From Allobranchiibius huperziae (GTDB lineage Bacteria > Actinomycetota > Actinomycetes > Actinomycetales > Dermatophilaceae), in NCBI RefSeq assembly GCF_013410455.1, contig NZ_JACCFW010000001.1, positions 2,434,929 through 2,498,928 of the forward strand: DNA of 64,000 nucleotides, given 5' to 3'. Made by a program: the position numbers and the translations under genes. Shown one piece after another: positions 43,231 to 54,426 of the stretch. The first letter of the stretch is position 1, and every line of letters begins with the position of its first letter. The notes beneath the pieces were generated by a model. It saw nothing but the letters and a program-made list of their open reading frames with translations. It ran no database searches and was not told the DNA's origin.

Positions 43231-44441
43231 CACTGACCCTTCGGCCGGGCGCCGGCGCGGCCCGCGTGGTGGGCGCGCTGAGCGCGCTCGACGGCGGCCG
43301 GAAGCGCGTCGAGGAACGCCGCGACGTCGCTGTCGTCGGAGGTGTGACCCAGGGAGAGGCGCAGCGCGCCGCGAGCGCGGGCCTCCGGCACGCCCATCGC
43401 CAGGAGCACATGGCTCGGACGCGGCACGCCGGCCTGGCAGGCCGACCCGGTCGAGCACTCGATGCCCGCGGCGTCGAGCAGGTAGAGCAGGGAGTCACCG
43501 TCGCAGTCCGGCACGAGCAGGTGCACATTGCCCGGCAGCCGCCGTTCGACGTCACCGACCTCGTGCGGCCCGCTCACCGTGATGTCGAAACCCGCGTCGA
43601 GCGCACCGCGGATCATCTTGTCCCGCAACGACGCCAGCCGGTCGCTCTCGGCCGCCCGGCCGTCGGTCACGAGGGCCGTCGCGACCGCCATCCCGCGGAT
43701 TGCGGCGACGTCCAGGGTGCCGCTGCGCAGCCCGCGCTCCTGGCCACCGCCCTGAGTCAGCGGCCGCAGCCGCACGTCACGCCGGGCGAGGAGCACCCCC
43801 ACGCCGAGCGGTCCGCCGATCTTGTGCCCGCTGGCGGTGAGCAGGTCGGCCCCGACCGCTGCGAAGTCGATCGGCAGGTGACCCATGGCCTGGACCGCGT
43901 CCGTGTGCATGGGAATGCCGAATTCGTGGGCTACGGAGGTGATCTCGGCGATCGGCTGCACCGTGCCGACCTCGTTGTTGGCCCACATCACCGACACGAG
44001 GGCGACGTCCGCGGGATCCTGCTCGATGGCCGCGCGCACGCGTGCGGGATCGATCCGGCCGAGCGGGTCGGGCTCGACCCAGGTGATCCGCGCGCCCTCG
44101 TACTCGACCAGGAAGTCGACGCAGTCGAGCACCGCATGGTGCTCGATGGCCGAGACGATAAGCCGGGTACGCCGCGGGTCGTCGGCCCGGCGCTGGTAGT
44201 ACAGGCCCTTGACCGCGAGGTTGTCCGACTCGGTGCCCCCGGAGGTGAAGACGACCTCGGACGGTCCGGCGCCGAGCCCGGCCGCGATGGTCTCGCGCGA
44301 CTCCTCCACGACGCGTCGGGCCGCACGGCCGGCCGTGTGCAGCGACGAGGCGTTGCCCGGGACGGCCATCTGCTCGGCCATCGCGGTGACGACCTGCGGC
44401 AGCGCAGGCGTCGTCGCGGCATGGTCGAGGTAGTGGGGCAT
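43230..44441 (-). CDS. Cysteine desulfurase, NifS/IscS type
   Basis: Takes sulfur from cysteine for tRNA thiolation and possibly iron-sulfur assembly; 403 residues. The start YLDHAATTP is standard. The PLP lysine is in [17 protein letters not shown] near 205. The catalytic Cys is in [17 protein letters not shown] near 335. The gene ends one base inside mnmA, so the sulfur donor and the tRNA enzyme are coupled. Confidence 0.96.
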   Translation of the reverse strand: MPHYLDHAATTPALPQVVTAMAEQMAVPGNASSLHTAGRAARRVVEESRETIAAGLGAGPSEVVFTSGGTESDNLAVKGLYYQRRADDPRRTRLIVSAIEHHAVLDCVDFLVEYEGARITWVEPDPLGRIDPARVRAAIEQDPADVALVSVMWANNEVGTVQPIAEITSVAHEFGIPMHTDAVQAMGHLPIDFAAVGADLLTASGHKIGGPLGVGVLLARRDVRLRPLTQGGGQERGLRSGTLDVAAIRGMAVATALVTDGRAAESDRLASLRDKMIRGALDAGFDITVSGPHEVGDVERRLPGNVHLLVPDCDGDSLLYLLDAAGIECSTGSACQAGVPRPSHVLLAMGVPEARARGALRLSLGHTSDDSDVAAFLDALPAAVERAQRAHHAGRAGARPKGQ

Positions 44442-44535
44442 CGGTCGATTCTACGATCCGGTCCTGGGACCCGCCCGCGCCCGCTCCCCGTCTTTGGCAG
44501 ACTGCTCGCTGATCCCACCCGATGAGAGGCCCGCT

Positions 44536-45567
44536 TTGTTCTCCCGCGCCACGCGCCTCGGCGGTCCCGCCGCACTCGCCGTTCTCGCGACGTCCGTGCT
44601 CACGGGCTGCAGCCACGGCGCGCCCGCGAAGGCCGTCCGCACCACCGTCGTCGCCCCCAGCGGATGCTCCGGCCCCAAGGACGTGTCCTACTCCGGCGGC
44701 GCGACGGCGTACGACGTGCCCGTCCCGACCCCCGACCACCGTGCGGTGGCCACCCAGGTCGGTGCGCCCACCCTGTCGCAGGTCTCCAGCGGGGAGAGCA
44801 GCTACCGCATCGCGTCGGTGCACATGTCGGCGCGGGTGGTGCAGAACGGGTCGTACGTCGTGTCCCCCGGGTCGCTCGTGATGCTCGACCCGCAGGGCAG
44901 GGCGTGCCCGCGGCCCGCGCACAACCCGCTGGCCGGCGCCTTCCCCCTCACGACGATCGACGAGCAGCGCGGCGCCGACGGCAACGTCGCCTTCCTGGTG
45001 CCGGCGGACGCCGACCTGGCGAACTACTCGGTCGTCTACGTGGAGAACCCGACCGACCGGCGCGCGCTCGCGAAGTGGTCCAAGCAGGGCACCGCTCCGC
45101 AACGCACGGTGACCGATGCGTGCGACGGGCCCCGCACCGCGTACGACCGCAAGGGCGTCGCGACAGTGCACTTCGGCCGGACGATCTCGATCATCAACGG
45201 CGGTATCGGCGTCACCGTCACGGCGCAGGCACCGACCCCTCGCACGCTCGGCCCGTCCCCGACCGTCCCCGGCGACGTCGACGGCGTGGCCGTCAGCCTC
45301 TCGGTCACCGCGCGGGGCGCTGAGGCGTACGTCGATCGGCGGCAGTTCGTGCTGCTGGACGGGGGCGGCCGGACATGCCGCTTCGGCAGCATCCCCTCGC
45401 CCGGCGAGACCCTCACCAGCACGCTGGTGAAGCCGAACGGATCGGGGCGCTACACGATCATCTTCTGGGTGCCCAAGGGCGCACAGCCGCGCAGTTGGAC
45501 GCTGCTGCAGTTGACCTCACCGACGAGCAAGCGGGCGGCAGCGGCCTGGTCGACGTCGGCCAAGTAG
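44536..45567 (+). CDS. Lipoprotein of unknown function
   Basis: A 343-residue exported protein. The signal ends at a lipobox LTGC (near residue 22-25). No catalytic motif is visible; two beta-rich modules of about 150 residues each contain pairs of cysteines (DACDGPRTAYDRKG, GGGRTCRFGSI) and may be immunoglobulin-like. The start is TTG 44536 with GAGAGG seven bases upstream; an earlier ATG at 44494 would place charged residues before the signal. It diverges from the cysteine desulfurase gene. I do not recognise the family. Confidence 0.7.
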   Translation: MFSRATRLGGPAALAVLATSVLTGCSHGAPAKAVRTTVVAPSGCSGPKDVSYSGGATAYDVPVPTPDHRAVATQVGAPTLSQVSSGESSYRIASVHMSARVVQNGSYVVSPGSLVMLDPQGRACPRPAHNPLAGAFPLTTIDEQRGADGNVAFLVPADADLANYSVVYVENPTDRRALAKWSKQGTAPQRTVTDACDGPRTAYDRKGVATVHFGRTISIINGGIGVTVTAQAPTPRTLGPSPTVPGDVDGVAVSLSVTARGAEAYVDRRQFVLLDGGGRTCRFGSIPSPGETLTSTLVKPNGSGRYTIIFWVPKGAQPRSWTLLQLTSPTSKRAAAAWSTSAK

Positions 45568-45576
45568 CCCCCCGCG

Positions 45577-45626
45577 TTTTGGACATGCAGATCGGGGCAT
45601 ATTCGCCCCCATCTGCATGTCCGAAA
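45577..45626. terminator. Bidirectional terminator palindrome between convergent genes
   Basis: Arms TTTTGGACATGCAGAT (45577-45592) and ATCTGCATGTCCGAAA (45611-45626) pair over 16 bp with one G-T. An inner GGGGC/GCCCC pair surrounds the loop ATATTC. It fills the whole gap between a plus-strand lipoprotein gene (ends 45567) and a minus-strand gene (ends 45629). Confidence 0.7.
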
Positions 45627-45628
45627 GA

Positions 45629-46093
45629 TCAGTCCGCGAGCCGGGGCGGGAAGCCGCCGGTCGCGATCGGGCCCCAGCGGGTGGGAGTGACCCGGATCAG
45701 GCACTTGCCCTGCCGGCGCATGGCCTCGCGGTATTCATCCCAGTCCGAATGCTCCCCGGAGATGACCCGGAAGTACTCCACCAGCGGCTCGACGGCGTCC
45801 TCACCCGACAGCACCTCCGCCTCGCCGTCGACCTGCACCCACTCGGCGTCGAACTCCTCGGACAGCACCAGCACGCTCACCCGCGGATCGCGTGCGGCGT
45901 TGCGGGATTTGGCGCGTTCGGGATAGGAGGAGATGACCAGGCGACCCTGCGCATCGACGCCGCCGGTGACCGGTGATGCCTGGGCCGAGCCGTCCTTGCG
46001 GGTGGTGATCAGCACGAACCGGTGCCTCGGGCGGACGAAGTCGGCGAGGGCGGCGGCATCGACGTGGGTGGTGGTGGCGACCTTGGGGCTCAT
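45629..46093 (-). CDS. PPOX-class F420-dependent (or FMN) oxidoreductase
   Basis: A 154-residue split-barrel flavin or deazaflavin reductase of the pyridoxamine-oxidase-like class. The first strand region HRFVLITTRKDGSAQASPVTGGV and the cofactor-contacting RAKSRNAARDPRVSVLVLS are typical of F420-dependent members. WVQVDGEAEVL follows. A ribosome binding site GAGGG precedes ATG 46093. Substrate unknown. Confidence 0.82.
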   Translation of the reverse strand: MSPKVATTTHVDAAALADFVRPRHRFVLITTRKDGSAQASPVTGGVDAQGRLVISSYPERAKSRNAARDPRVSVLVLSEEFDAEWVQVDGEAEVLSGEDAVEPLVEYFRVISGEHSDWDEYREAMRRQGKCLIRVTPTRWGPIATGGFPPRLAD

Positions 46094-46224
46094 GCCCTCA
46101 GCGTCTCAGACGGCTTCGTACGACGGGGGGCGTGCGTTCGGGACCGAGCGGGCCAGAACGAGCATGAGCAGCCCGATCCGGTATGCGTTGCGGGCCGAGC
46201 GGGCCTTGACAAGCCGTGCGGACC

Positions 46225-46764
46225 TCAGACGCGGGTGAGCGGCATCGCCGGCCCGGGCGGCGGCTCTACCTCGATCGGATCTCCGTCCGCGACGGTGCCC
46301 CCACGCGAGACCACGCCCATCACCCCGGCGAGGCGTTCGACCCGCCCGTCGTCGGTGGTGTGCACCAGACGCTTCAGCAGTCCGGGGCGGAAGTCCTCGA
46401 TCTGCCGACACGGGTTGCGCAGGCCCATCACCGTCACGGTGGCGCCCGCGATCGTCAGCCGGGTGCCGACCGTCAGGTCGAGCAGGGCGATGCCGCGGGT
46501 GGTGATGTTCTCGCCGAGGTCACCGGGCGCGACGTCGTACCCGGCACGTCCCAGCTGCTCGAGCACCTCGACCGGGATCAGGTGCACCTGGCGCAGGTTG
46601 GGCTGACTCGGGTCCTGCGCCACCCGAGAGCGGTGCTGCACGGTGACGCCGTAGTGCGCGTCGCCGCGTACGCCGAGCCCCTCGTCGAGCACGATGCGTT
46701 CCACGGCCTGCTTGCTGAACTCGTGCACCCCGCTGACGTGGACGGCGACGACCTGGGCTGGCAT
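46225..46764 (-). CDS. MOSC-domain protein
   Basis: A 179-residue stand-alone MOSC domain, which binds molybdopterin-type cofactor or carries sulfur in relatives. The conserved Cys is in GLRNPCRQIEDFRPGLL near residue 130, GDLGENITTRGI near 100. GGAGG precedes ATG 46764. The substrate is unknown. The gap between it and the PPOX gene (46094-46224) shows nothing I can support. Confidence 0.85.
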   Translation of the reverse strand: MPAQVVAVHVSGVHEFSKQAVERIVLDEGLGVRGDAHYGVTVQHRSRVAQDPSQPNLRQVHLIPVEVLEQLGRAGYDVAPGDLGENITTRGIALLDLTVGTRLTIAGATVTVMGLRNPCRQIEDFRPGLLKRLVHTTDDGRVERLAGVMGVVSRGGTVADGDPIEVEPPPGPAMPLTRV

Positions 46765-46801
46765 GCGCTCATCCTCCCACCGGCCGGAGGGGTCACGACG
46801 T

Positions 46802-46841
46802 ACGACGCCCCCCGGACCGGCGAGGGTGCAGGGGGCGTCGT
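46802..46841. terminator. Terminator of etfBA
   Basis: Perfect 11-bp arms ACGACGCCCCC and GGGGGCGTCGT enclose 18 bases, 15 bases past the etfA stop at 46856. Confidence 0.7.
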
Positions 46842-46855
46842 TGAGTGTCAGTGCG

Positions 46856-47815
46856 TCAGCTCTTGGCCTTCTTCACGGCCTCGGTGGCCTGCGGAAGGAC
46901 GTTGAACAGGTCGCCGACGACGCCGAAGTCGACCAGCTCGAAGATCGGCGCCTCCTCGTCCTTGTTGACCGCGACGATGGTCTTGGACGTCTGCATGCCC
47001 GCCCGGTGCTGGATCGCGCCGGAGATGCCGCAGGCGACGTACAGCTGTGGCGAGACCTGCTTGCCGGTCTGCCCGACCTGGTTGCTGTGCGGGTACCACC
47101 CGGCGTCGACAGCGGCTCGGGACGCGCCGACCGCGGCGCCGAGCACGTCGGCGAAGCTCTCGACCGGGGAGAAGTCACCGCCGGTGCCGCGGCCACCGGA
47201 GACCACGATGGCGGCCTCGGTGAGCTCCGGGCGACCGGACTTCTTCTTCTCCTGGACCTCGGTGATCTTGGCGCTCTTGGCGGTGTCGGACACCGTCAGC
47301 TCGACCGGCACGACCTGCGCACCGGCCTGGGAGGCCTGCGGCGGGGTGGTGTTCGGCTTGACCGTGATGATCGGGGTGCCCTGGGTGACCACGCCCTGCA
47401 GCGTGTAGCCGCCGGCGAACGCGGTCTGGGTCACCACGATGCCGTCGTCACCCGGCTGCACGTCCTGCGCGTCGGTGATCAGGCCGGACTCCAGCTTGAC
47501 CGCGAGACGGGCGGCGGCCTCCTTGTTGGTGCCGCTGGTGGGCACCAGGACCGCCGCGACGTCGCCGGCCTGCTTGACCACGGCCTCCAGGGCCTCGGCC
47601 AGCGGCGCGACGAGATAGTCGGTGACGTCGGCGTTGTCGACGACGTAGACCTTCTCGGCGCCGAACTGCGCGAGGCGGGGCCGTGCGGCCTCCACCTGCG
47701 AGCCGATGAAGACGGCGGACGGCGTGCCGATCCGACGGGCGATCGTGAGCAGCTCCGCAGAGGTCTTCTTGACCGCACCGTCGGTGTGGTCGACCAGGAC
47801 GAGGACTTCAGCCAT
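46856..47815 (-). CDS. etfA: Electron transfer flavoprotein alpha subunit
   Basis: A 319-residue subunit that carries FAD and passes electrons from acyl-CoA dehydrogenases to the quinone pool. The FAD motif region [15 protein letters not shown] stretch [12 protein letters not shown] and [20 protein letters not shown] near 245-265 are present. It follows etfB with a 33-base gap. The heterodimer partner is adjacent. Confidence 0.96.
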   Translation of the reverse strand: MAEVLVLVDHTDGAVKKTSAELLTIARRIGTPSAVFIGSQVEAARPRLAQFGAEKVYVVDNADVTDYLVAPLAEALEAVVKQAGDVAAVLVPTSGTNKEAAARLAVKLESGLITDAQDVQPGDDGIVVTQTAFAGGYTLQGVVTQGTPIITVKPNTTPPQASQAGAQVVPVELTVSDTAKSAKITEVQEKKKSGRPELTEAAIVVSGGRGTGGDFSPVESFADVLGAAVGASRAAVDAGWYPHSNQVGQTGKQVSPQLYVACGISGAIQHRAGMQTSKTIVAVNKDEEAPIFELVDFGVVGDLFNVLPQATEAVKKAKS

Positions 47816-47848
47816 GGGTGTTACGTCTCCTTCTGGGGTAGCGCAGCG

Positions 47849-48628
47849 TCAGACGAGCTTGGACTTGCTCAGGAACTCCACGAGCTTGGTGCCGCCGTCG
47901 CCTTCGTCGGGCTGCACCTCGCCCTTCTCGCGGGCCGGACGCTGGGTGACGTCGACGACCTTGGTCCAGGAGCCCTCGAAGCCCACTTGGGCGGCATCCA
48001 GACCGAGGTCGGACAGTGACCACGTCTCGACCGGCTTCTTCTTGGCGGCCATGATCCCCTTCAGCGAGGGGTAGCGCGGCTCGTTGATCTGGTCGGTCAC
48101 GCCCACGAGCGCCGGGATCGAGGCCTCGACGGTCTCCGAGGCGATGTCGGTGTCGCGGCGGCCCTTGACCGACCCGTCGGCGACGGAGAGCTCCGACACC
48201 TGCGTGACCTGCGGCAGGCCGAGACGCTCGGCGAGCATGGCCGGGACGACGCTCATGGTGCCGTCGGTGGAGGCGAGACCGGTGAGCACGAGGTCGGGCT
48301 TGCCGATCTTCTCGATGGCCTTGGCGAGCACTAGGGAGGTGGCGCCGGCGTCCGAGCCGTGGATCGCGTCGTCGCAGACGTGCACACCCTTGTGGGCGCC
48401 CATCTTCAGCGACTTCTTGACCGCCTCGACCGCGACGTCGGGGCCGACCGTGAGCACGGTGACCTCACCCTCGCTCGCCTCGACGAGCTTCAGCGCCTCT
48501 TCGACCGCGTACTCGTCGAGCTCCGACAGGAGACCGTCGACGTTGGTGCGGTCGGTGGTGTGGTCGTCACTGAACGTGCGGTCGCTCTGAGCGTCCGGCA
48601 CGTACTTGACGCAGACGACGATGTTCAT
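47849..48628 (-). CDS. etfB: Electron transfer flavoprotein beta subunit
   Basis: A 259-residue AMP-binding partner of EtfA. The opening NIVVCVKYVPDAQSDR and the loop VVPAMLAERLGLPQVTQV near 140 fit the family, as does ASTDGTMS. First gene of etfBA. A near-perfect 16-bp operator-like palindrome lies about 125 bases upstream. Links the oxidation of fatty acids, where the crotonase genes nearby may act, to respiration. Confidence 0.96.
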   Translation of the reverse strand: MNIVVCVKYVPDAQSDRTFSDDHTTDRTNVDGLLSELDEYAVEEALKLVEASEGEVTVLTVGPDVAVEAVKKSLKMGAHKGVHVCDDAIHGSDAGATSLVLAKAIEKIGKPDLVLTGLASTDGTMSVVPAMLAERLGLPQVTQVSELSVADGSVKGRRDTDIASETVEASIPALVGVTDQINEPRYPSLKGIMAAKKKPVETWSLSDLGLDAAQVGFEGSWTKVVDVTQRPAREKGEVQPDEGDGGTKLVEFLSKSKLV

Positions 48629-48751
48629 GTCCTAGCCCTTCGTTGACGTGGTGCTCGATGAATGGTGACGGGCGATGACGCGGTCGTACGACGCGTCGTT
48701 CGGCGATCCCGACATGGTCCCGCAGGCTCGATATCCAGGGTACGCCACCAC

Positions 48752-48767
48752 GTTACTGGCGAGTAAC
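48752..48767. promoter_or_regulatory. Operator-like palindrome upstream of etfB
   Basis: GTTACTGGCGAGTAAC has perfect 6-bp arms GTTACT and AGTAAC around GGCG. The shape is that of many TetR-type operators. Its place between the enoyl-CoA hydratase end and the etfB start makes it a candidate site for a regulator of acyl-CoA oxidation. Confidence 0.5.
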
Positions 48768-48786
48768 AGCCTGCCCGCCGCGGATT

Positions 48787-49587
48787 TCAGCGGCCGGCGA
48801 ACCGCGCCTTCCCCGGACCCTCCTGCACGAACGACGCCATGCCCGTCGCACGGTCCTGCGTGGCGAACAGTCCCGCGAACAGGGCAGATTCGATGGCCAG
48901 CCCGGTGTCGAGGTCGGTGTCCTGACCGCGGTCGATGGCCTCCTTGGCGGCGCGCAGCGCGACCTTGGGACCGCCGACGTAGCGGCTCATCCGGGCCTTC
49001 GCGGCCTCGAGCACGGAGCCGGGTTCGCACAGTTCGTCGACCAGGCCGATCTCCAGCGCCTCGGTCGCCGCCACCATCCGACCGGAGAAGACGATGTCCT
49101 TCGCGCGGGCGGGTCCGACCAGGCGGGTGAGGCGCTGAGTGCCGCCGGCGCCGGGGATGATCCCGAGCAGGATCTCCGGCTGGCCGAGCTTCGCGTCGTT
49201 CGCGGCGATGCGGAAGTCGCACGTCATCGACAGCTCGCAGCCGCCGCCGAGCGCGTAGCCGGCGATGGCCGCGACCGTGGGCTGCGGGATGGCCGCGATG
49301 GCGGCGAAGAAGGCCTGCAATCGCGGCGCGCGGGTGACCATGTCGACGTACTCCAGGCGCTGCATCTCCTTGATGTCAGCGCCCGCGGCGAAGACCTTCT
49401 CCCCGCCGTAGAGGATGACCGCGGAGACGTCGTCTCGGTCGGAGGCCTCGATCGCGGCGGACCGCAGGCCCTCCTGGACCTCGCCGTTGAGCGGGTTCAT
49501 CTTGGGACGGTCGATACGGATGACGCCGATGCCGTCGGCCACCTCGAGGGAGACGAACTCCCCGTACGTCGATGGTGCGTCGGTCAC
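48787..49587 (-). CDS. Enoyl-CoA hydratase
   Basis: A 266-residue crotonase. The oxyanion-hole segments EKVFAAGADIKEM and GYALGGGCELSMTCD and the two acidic residues in LLGIIPGAGGTQRL (Glu near QPEIL, Glu near the second) are those of true enoyl-CoA hydratases, so beta-oxidation is likely. The GTG start at 49587 follows the YbjN gene stop (49590) closely. Lies upstream of etfBA on the same strand. Confidence 0.93.
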   Translation of the reverse strand: MTDAPSTYGEFVSLEVADGIGVIRIDRPKMNPLNGEVQEGLRSAAIEASDRDDVSAVILYGGEKVFAAGADIKEMQRLEYVDMVTRAPRLQAFFAAIAAIPQPTVAAIAGYALGGGCELSMTCDFRIAANDAKLGQPEILLGIIPGAGGTQRLTRLVGPARAKDIVFSGRMVAATEALEIGLVDELCEPGSVLEAAKARMSRYVGGPKVALRAAKEAIDRGQDTDLDTGLAIESALFAGLFATQDRATGMASFVQEGPGKARFAGR

Positions 49588-49589
49588 CC

Positions 49590-50105
49590 TCAGACCTCGC
49601 CGTCGTTGCCGGCGCCGGGGGCATCGTCAGGGCCGGGCAGGTCGGCCGGGTCGGTGTTGGCGACGTGCGGACCCTCACCGAGCACCGTCTGGTGCCACAG
49701 CTGGACGGCCTGCAGCACCATCTGCGTGGTGGAGGCGACCATCATCTCCAGGTTGTCGCCGTCCTGGACCAGGTGCTCGCCGGAGACCACGAGGGTGCCG
49801 TTGGCGATGCCGGTCTTGATGATGTTCAGGCTGAGCGTGACGTCGTTGCAGGCAAGCAGCTGCTTGACCAGGTCGTCGGGCATGTCGTCGGTGATCTGCC
49901 ACTGGCCGAAGATGCGCAGCAGGCTCACCTCGCCCTCCGTGCAGCGCGCGAAGAGCTGCTGCTCCTGCACGGTGAAGCTCACGTCGCCGTCGGCGTCGAT
50001 GTCGGGCTGTGCCTGCATGTCCTGCAGAACGTCCAACACCCGCCCACGCAGGGGGTGTTCGCCGGCGGGCGGGGGGAAGTTGGGCATCGAGGTCGGATCA
50101 GTCAT
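49590..50105 (-). CDS. YbjN-domain protein
   Basis: A 171-residue protein with the YbjN/type-III-chaperone-like fold (FTVQEQQLFARCTEGEVSLLRIFGQW then MVLQAVQLWHQTV). These often act as small binding proteins and are linked to stress or motility in proteobacteria. An acidic tail closes the chain. TATCTT lies six bases before the ATG, a leaderless arrangement. Function unknown. Confidence 0.7.
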   Translation of the reverse strand: MTDPTSMPNFPPPAGEHPLRGRVLDVLQDMQAQPDIDADGDVSFTVQEQQLFARCTEGEVSLLRIFGQWQITDDMPDDLVKQLLACNDVTLSLNIIKTGIANGTLVVSGEHLVQDGDNLEMMVASTTQMVLQAVQLWHQTVLGEGPHVANTDPADLPGPDDAPGAGNDGEV

Positions 50106-50111
50106 CCCGTC

Positions 50112-50117
50112 AAGATA
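50112..50117 (-). promoter_or_regulatory. -10 element of the YbjN gene
   Basis: TATCTT (minus strand) fits TANNNT and lies six bases before ATG 50105. It pairs with the glgX -10 in a divergent gap of only 36 bases. Confidence 0.45.
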
Positions 50118-50128
50118 CCCGGGGTCTT

Positions 50129-50134
50129 TACGCT
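50129..50134 (+). promoter_or_regulatory. -10 element of glgX
   Basis: TACGCT (plus strand) fits TANNNT and ends seven bases before ATG 50142; no ribosome binding site intervenes. Confidence 0.5.
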
Positions 50135-50141
50135 GACGCCC

Positions 50142-52280
<2,139 letters not shown>

Positions 52281-52281
52281 G

Positions 52282-53037
52282 GTGGTCTCCTACTTCGAGG
52301 CGTACGACGGCGAGCGGCTCGCCTTCCATGAGGTCGGCGAGGGCAGGACACTCGTGCTCATCCACGGGTTCTTCTCCACCGCGCGGGTCAACTGGATCGC
52401 GTACGGGCACGCGCAGACCATCGCCGACCGCGGCTACCGGGTCGTGATGCCCGACCTGCGCGGGCACGGCGACAGCGCGAAACCCCATGATCCGCAGCGG
52501 TACCGGGGCGACGTACTGGCCGATGACGGCTTCGCGCTGGTCGAGCACCTCGGACTCGACGATTACGACCTCGGCGGCTACTCGCTCGGCGCCCGTACGA
52601 CGGCTCGCATGCTCGTGCGCGGCGCCACCCCCGGTCGCGCCGTCCTCGGCGGGATGGGCCTCACGGGCATCACCCGCACCGGCGGGCGTGGTAAGCACTT
52701 CCGCGAGGTGCTCACCAGCACAGAGGAATTCCCGCGTTACTCACCGCAGTGGAAGAGCCAGTCGTTCCTGCGCAAGGTCGGGGGCGACCCCGTCGCACTG
52801 CTGCGGGTGCTGGAGTCCTTCCAGGACACCCCTGCCGACGACCTGTCGGCCATCGTGCAGCCGACGCTCGTCGTGTGCGGCGAACAGGACCGGGACAACG
52901 GCTCACCGCAGGAGCTCGCCGGGGCGCTGCCCAACGGTCAGCTCACGATCGTCCCCGGCGACCACATGAGTGCCGTCGCCGACAAGGCGCTGGGCCGGGC
53001 GATCGCGGACTTCCTGGGTGACATCGGTTCCATGTGA
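52282..53037 (+). CDS. Alpha/beta-hydrolase
   Basis: A 251-residue hydrolase. HGFFSTARVNW sets the oxyanion hole, the nucleophile elbow is GGYSLGARTTARM near residue 101, the acid probably in CGEQDRDNG, the His in PGDHMS. The GTG start 52282 follows the glgX stop by one base, so it is read from the same transcript. A tail of a lid domain is short. Substrate unknown; a role in glycogen metabolism is not implied by sequence. Confidence 0.85.
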   Translation: MVSYFEAYDGERLAFHEVGEGRTLVLIHGFFSTARVNWIAYGHAQTIADRGYRVVMPDLRGHGDSAKPHDPQRYRGDVLADDGFALVEHLGLDDYDLGGYSLGARTTARMLVRGATPGRAVLGGMGLTGITRTGGRGKHFREVLTSTEEFPRYSPQWKSQSFLRKVGGDPVALLRVLESFQDTPADDLSAIVQPTLVVCGEQDRDNGSPQELAGALPNGQLTIVPGDHMSAVADKALGRAIADFLGDIGSM

Positions 53038-53055
53038 CGGCCGCTTGCAGGCACC

Positions 53056-53125
53056 GACTGTGTCGCAGTTGCGTTCGAGGGACACAGGTCTCCCTGTGTC
53101 CCTCGTGCGTAACTGCGTCAGGGTC
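53056..53125. repeat. Nested palindromic intergenic repeat, family B copy 2
   Basis: CGAGGGACACAGG/CCTGTGTCCCTCG (53076-53088, 53093-53105) forms a perfect 13-bp stem; CGCAGTT/AACTGCG (53064-53070, 53111-53117) extends it. The sequence and nesting match 26221-26288. This copy lies between converging genes and may also act as a terminator. Confidence 0.7.
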
Positions 53126-53130
53126 GCAGG

Positions 53131-53568
53131 TCAGCGCTCATCCGTGCGGCCGGCGCCGGCGGGCACGTCGCGTCGGGTGTGGCGCAGCCACCACAGGCCG
53201 AGGATCGGCAGGAGCAGCGGCACGTAGCCGTAGCCCTGCCCGAACCTCGCCCAGACCGTCGTGTCGCCGGCTTGACCCTGAGCGACGAACGCCGAGCCGT
53301 CGGCGTAGCTCCAGATGCCGACCGCGATCACGCCGAGCAGCTCGAAACTGATGGTGTACAAAGCGATCCGCGCGTTGCGATCGCCCCCACGACCCAGCGC
53401 GACGGTGGCCAAGATGTAGACCACCGCTGCCAGCGCGGACAGCAGGTAGGGCAGGGCCGGGTGCGGCCAGGTCTGCGAGATCTGCAGGACCGACCGCCCG
53501 GTCGCGGCCAGGGCGAACAGCGCGTAGAGGGCGACCAGGATGCGCCCGAATCCGGAGTTGACCCGCAC
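53131..53568 (-). CDS. Small integral membrane protein
   Basis: A 145-residue protein with four hydrophobic segments (about 8-25, 38-58, 71-90, 112-130) and a basic tail. The GTG start 53568 lies immediately after the previous gene's stop (53570), so the two are cotranscribed. I do not recognise the family; no catalytic or metal motif is visible. Confidence 0.6.
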   Translation of the reverse strand: MRVNSGFGRILVALYALFALAATGRSVLQISQTWPHPALPYLLSALAAVVYILATVALGRGGDRNARIALYTISFELLGVIAVGIWSYADGSAFVAQGQAGDTTVWARFGQGYGYVPLLLPILGLWWLRHTRRDVPAGAGRTDER

Positions 53569-53569
53569 G

Positions 53570-54385
53570 TCAGATCGACCCAGCCGGGTGGCCGAGGTCG
53601 GACCAGGCGGCGCGCAGCAGGGAAGCCTCCTGGGCTGCACTGAGCTGTCCCGCGATGAGCCCCAGCACGTTGTGGCCGGAGGCGATGGCGAGGCAGTCCG
53701 CCCGTACGACGGTGCCGTGGACGGTGACCCGCTCCTGGAAGGCGAGCGCGCCCGTGCCGTAGCCCGTCGGAGCCGTGCCGGGGGTCACGAGGACCGTCGT
53801 ACCGTCGGACGACCTCAGCGCGGAGTGGCAGCCGGCGATGTTGGTGCGCAACCCCCCGAGCTCGCGTGCGGTGTCCAGCGCCGGATAGCTCTCGAGAGTC
53901 TCCTCGACGTCGCGCAGGTCCGACACCGATGAGATCGCACCGGAGTTGTCGTACGCCGTCTGCTCCTTGTGCGCGGGCGCCGTGGAGAAGACGTCGTCGG
54001 AGTTGATGAGCTTCGCCAGTGCCGGGCAGGTGCCACCGGTGCCGACCACGTCGCCGCTCTGCGAGTCGGCCGCGCCGGGGTCGTACGCGACCATGTCCGA
54101 CGCATACGCAGCGACCTGCGCTGCGGTGATCAGCGAGGGCCGGAACGAGGACGTCGGCAACGTGCCGAGCGGGTCGGCTGCCGAGGACGACGGGGAGGAC
54201 GGGGAGGACGGTGACGACGGCGTCGTCGTACCGGACGAGGGCCCGCCCGACGGCGCGGACGAGGCGGACGTCGAGCCGTTCGCCCCGACATGCGGCGGTG
54301 TCGCCTTCGGTGCGCTGCCTCCGCACCCCGCGAGGGCGAGCACGCCCAGCGCCACGGCCGTGTTGCGGACTCCGGACCACTGCAT
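53570..54385 (-). CDS. Lipoprotein with Ser/Pro linker
   Basis: A 271-residue exported lipoprotein with lipobox LAGC at residues 18-21. A low-complexity Ser/Pro/Thr linker (35-70) leads to a globular domain that looks like the PknH-sensor-like fold (SLITAAQVAAYASDMVAYDP; two Cys in GGTCPALAKL and AGCHSALR) found outside many mycobacterial proteins. The start at 54385 has AAGGGAAG upstream. Ligand unknown. Confidence 0.7.
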   Translation of the reverse strand: MQWSGVRNTAVALGVLALAGCGGSAPKATPPHVGANGSTSASSAPSGGPSSGTTTPSSPSSPSSPSSSAADPLGTLPTSSFRPSLITAAQVAAYASDMVAYDPGAADSQSGDVVGTGGTCPALAKLINSDDVFSTAPAHKEQTAYDNSGAISSVSDLRDVEETLESYPALDTARELGGLRTNIAGCHSALRSSDGTTVLVTPGTAPTGYGTGALAFQERVTVHGTVVRADCLAIASGHNVLGLIAGQLSAAQEASLLRAAWSDLGHPAGSI

Positions 54386-54426
54386 TCGGCTCTTCCCTTC
54401 GTCGACCGGACCGATGCGTGAGCGCC

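Noticed and set aside
46106-46224. Short hydrophobic minus-strand frame between MOSC and PPOX genes
   Set aside because: No ribosome binding site or TANNNT start; composition alone does not support translation.
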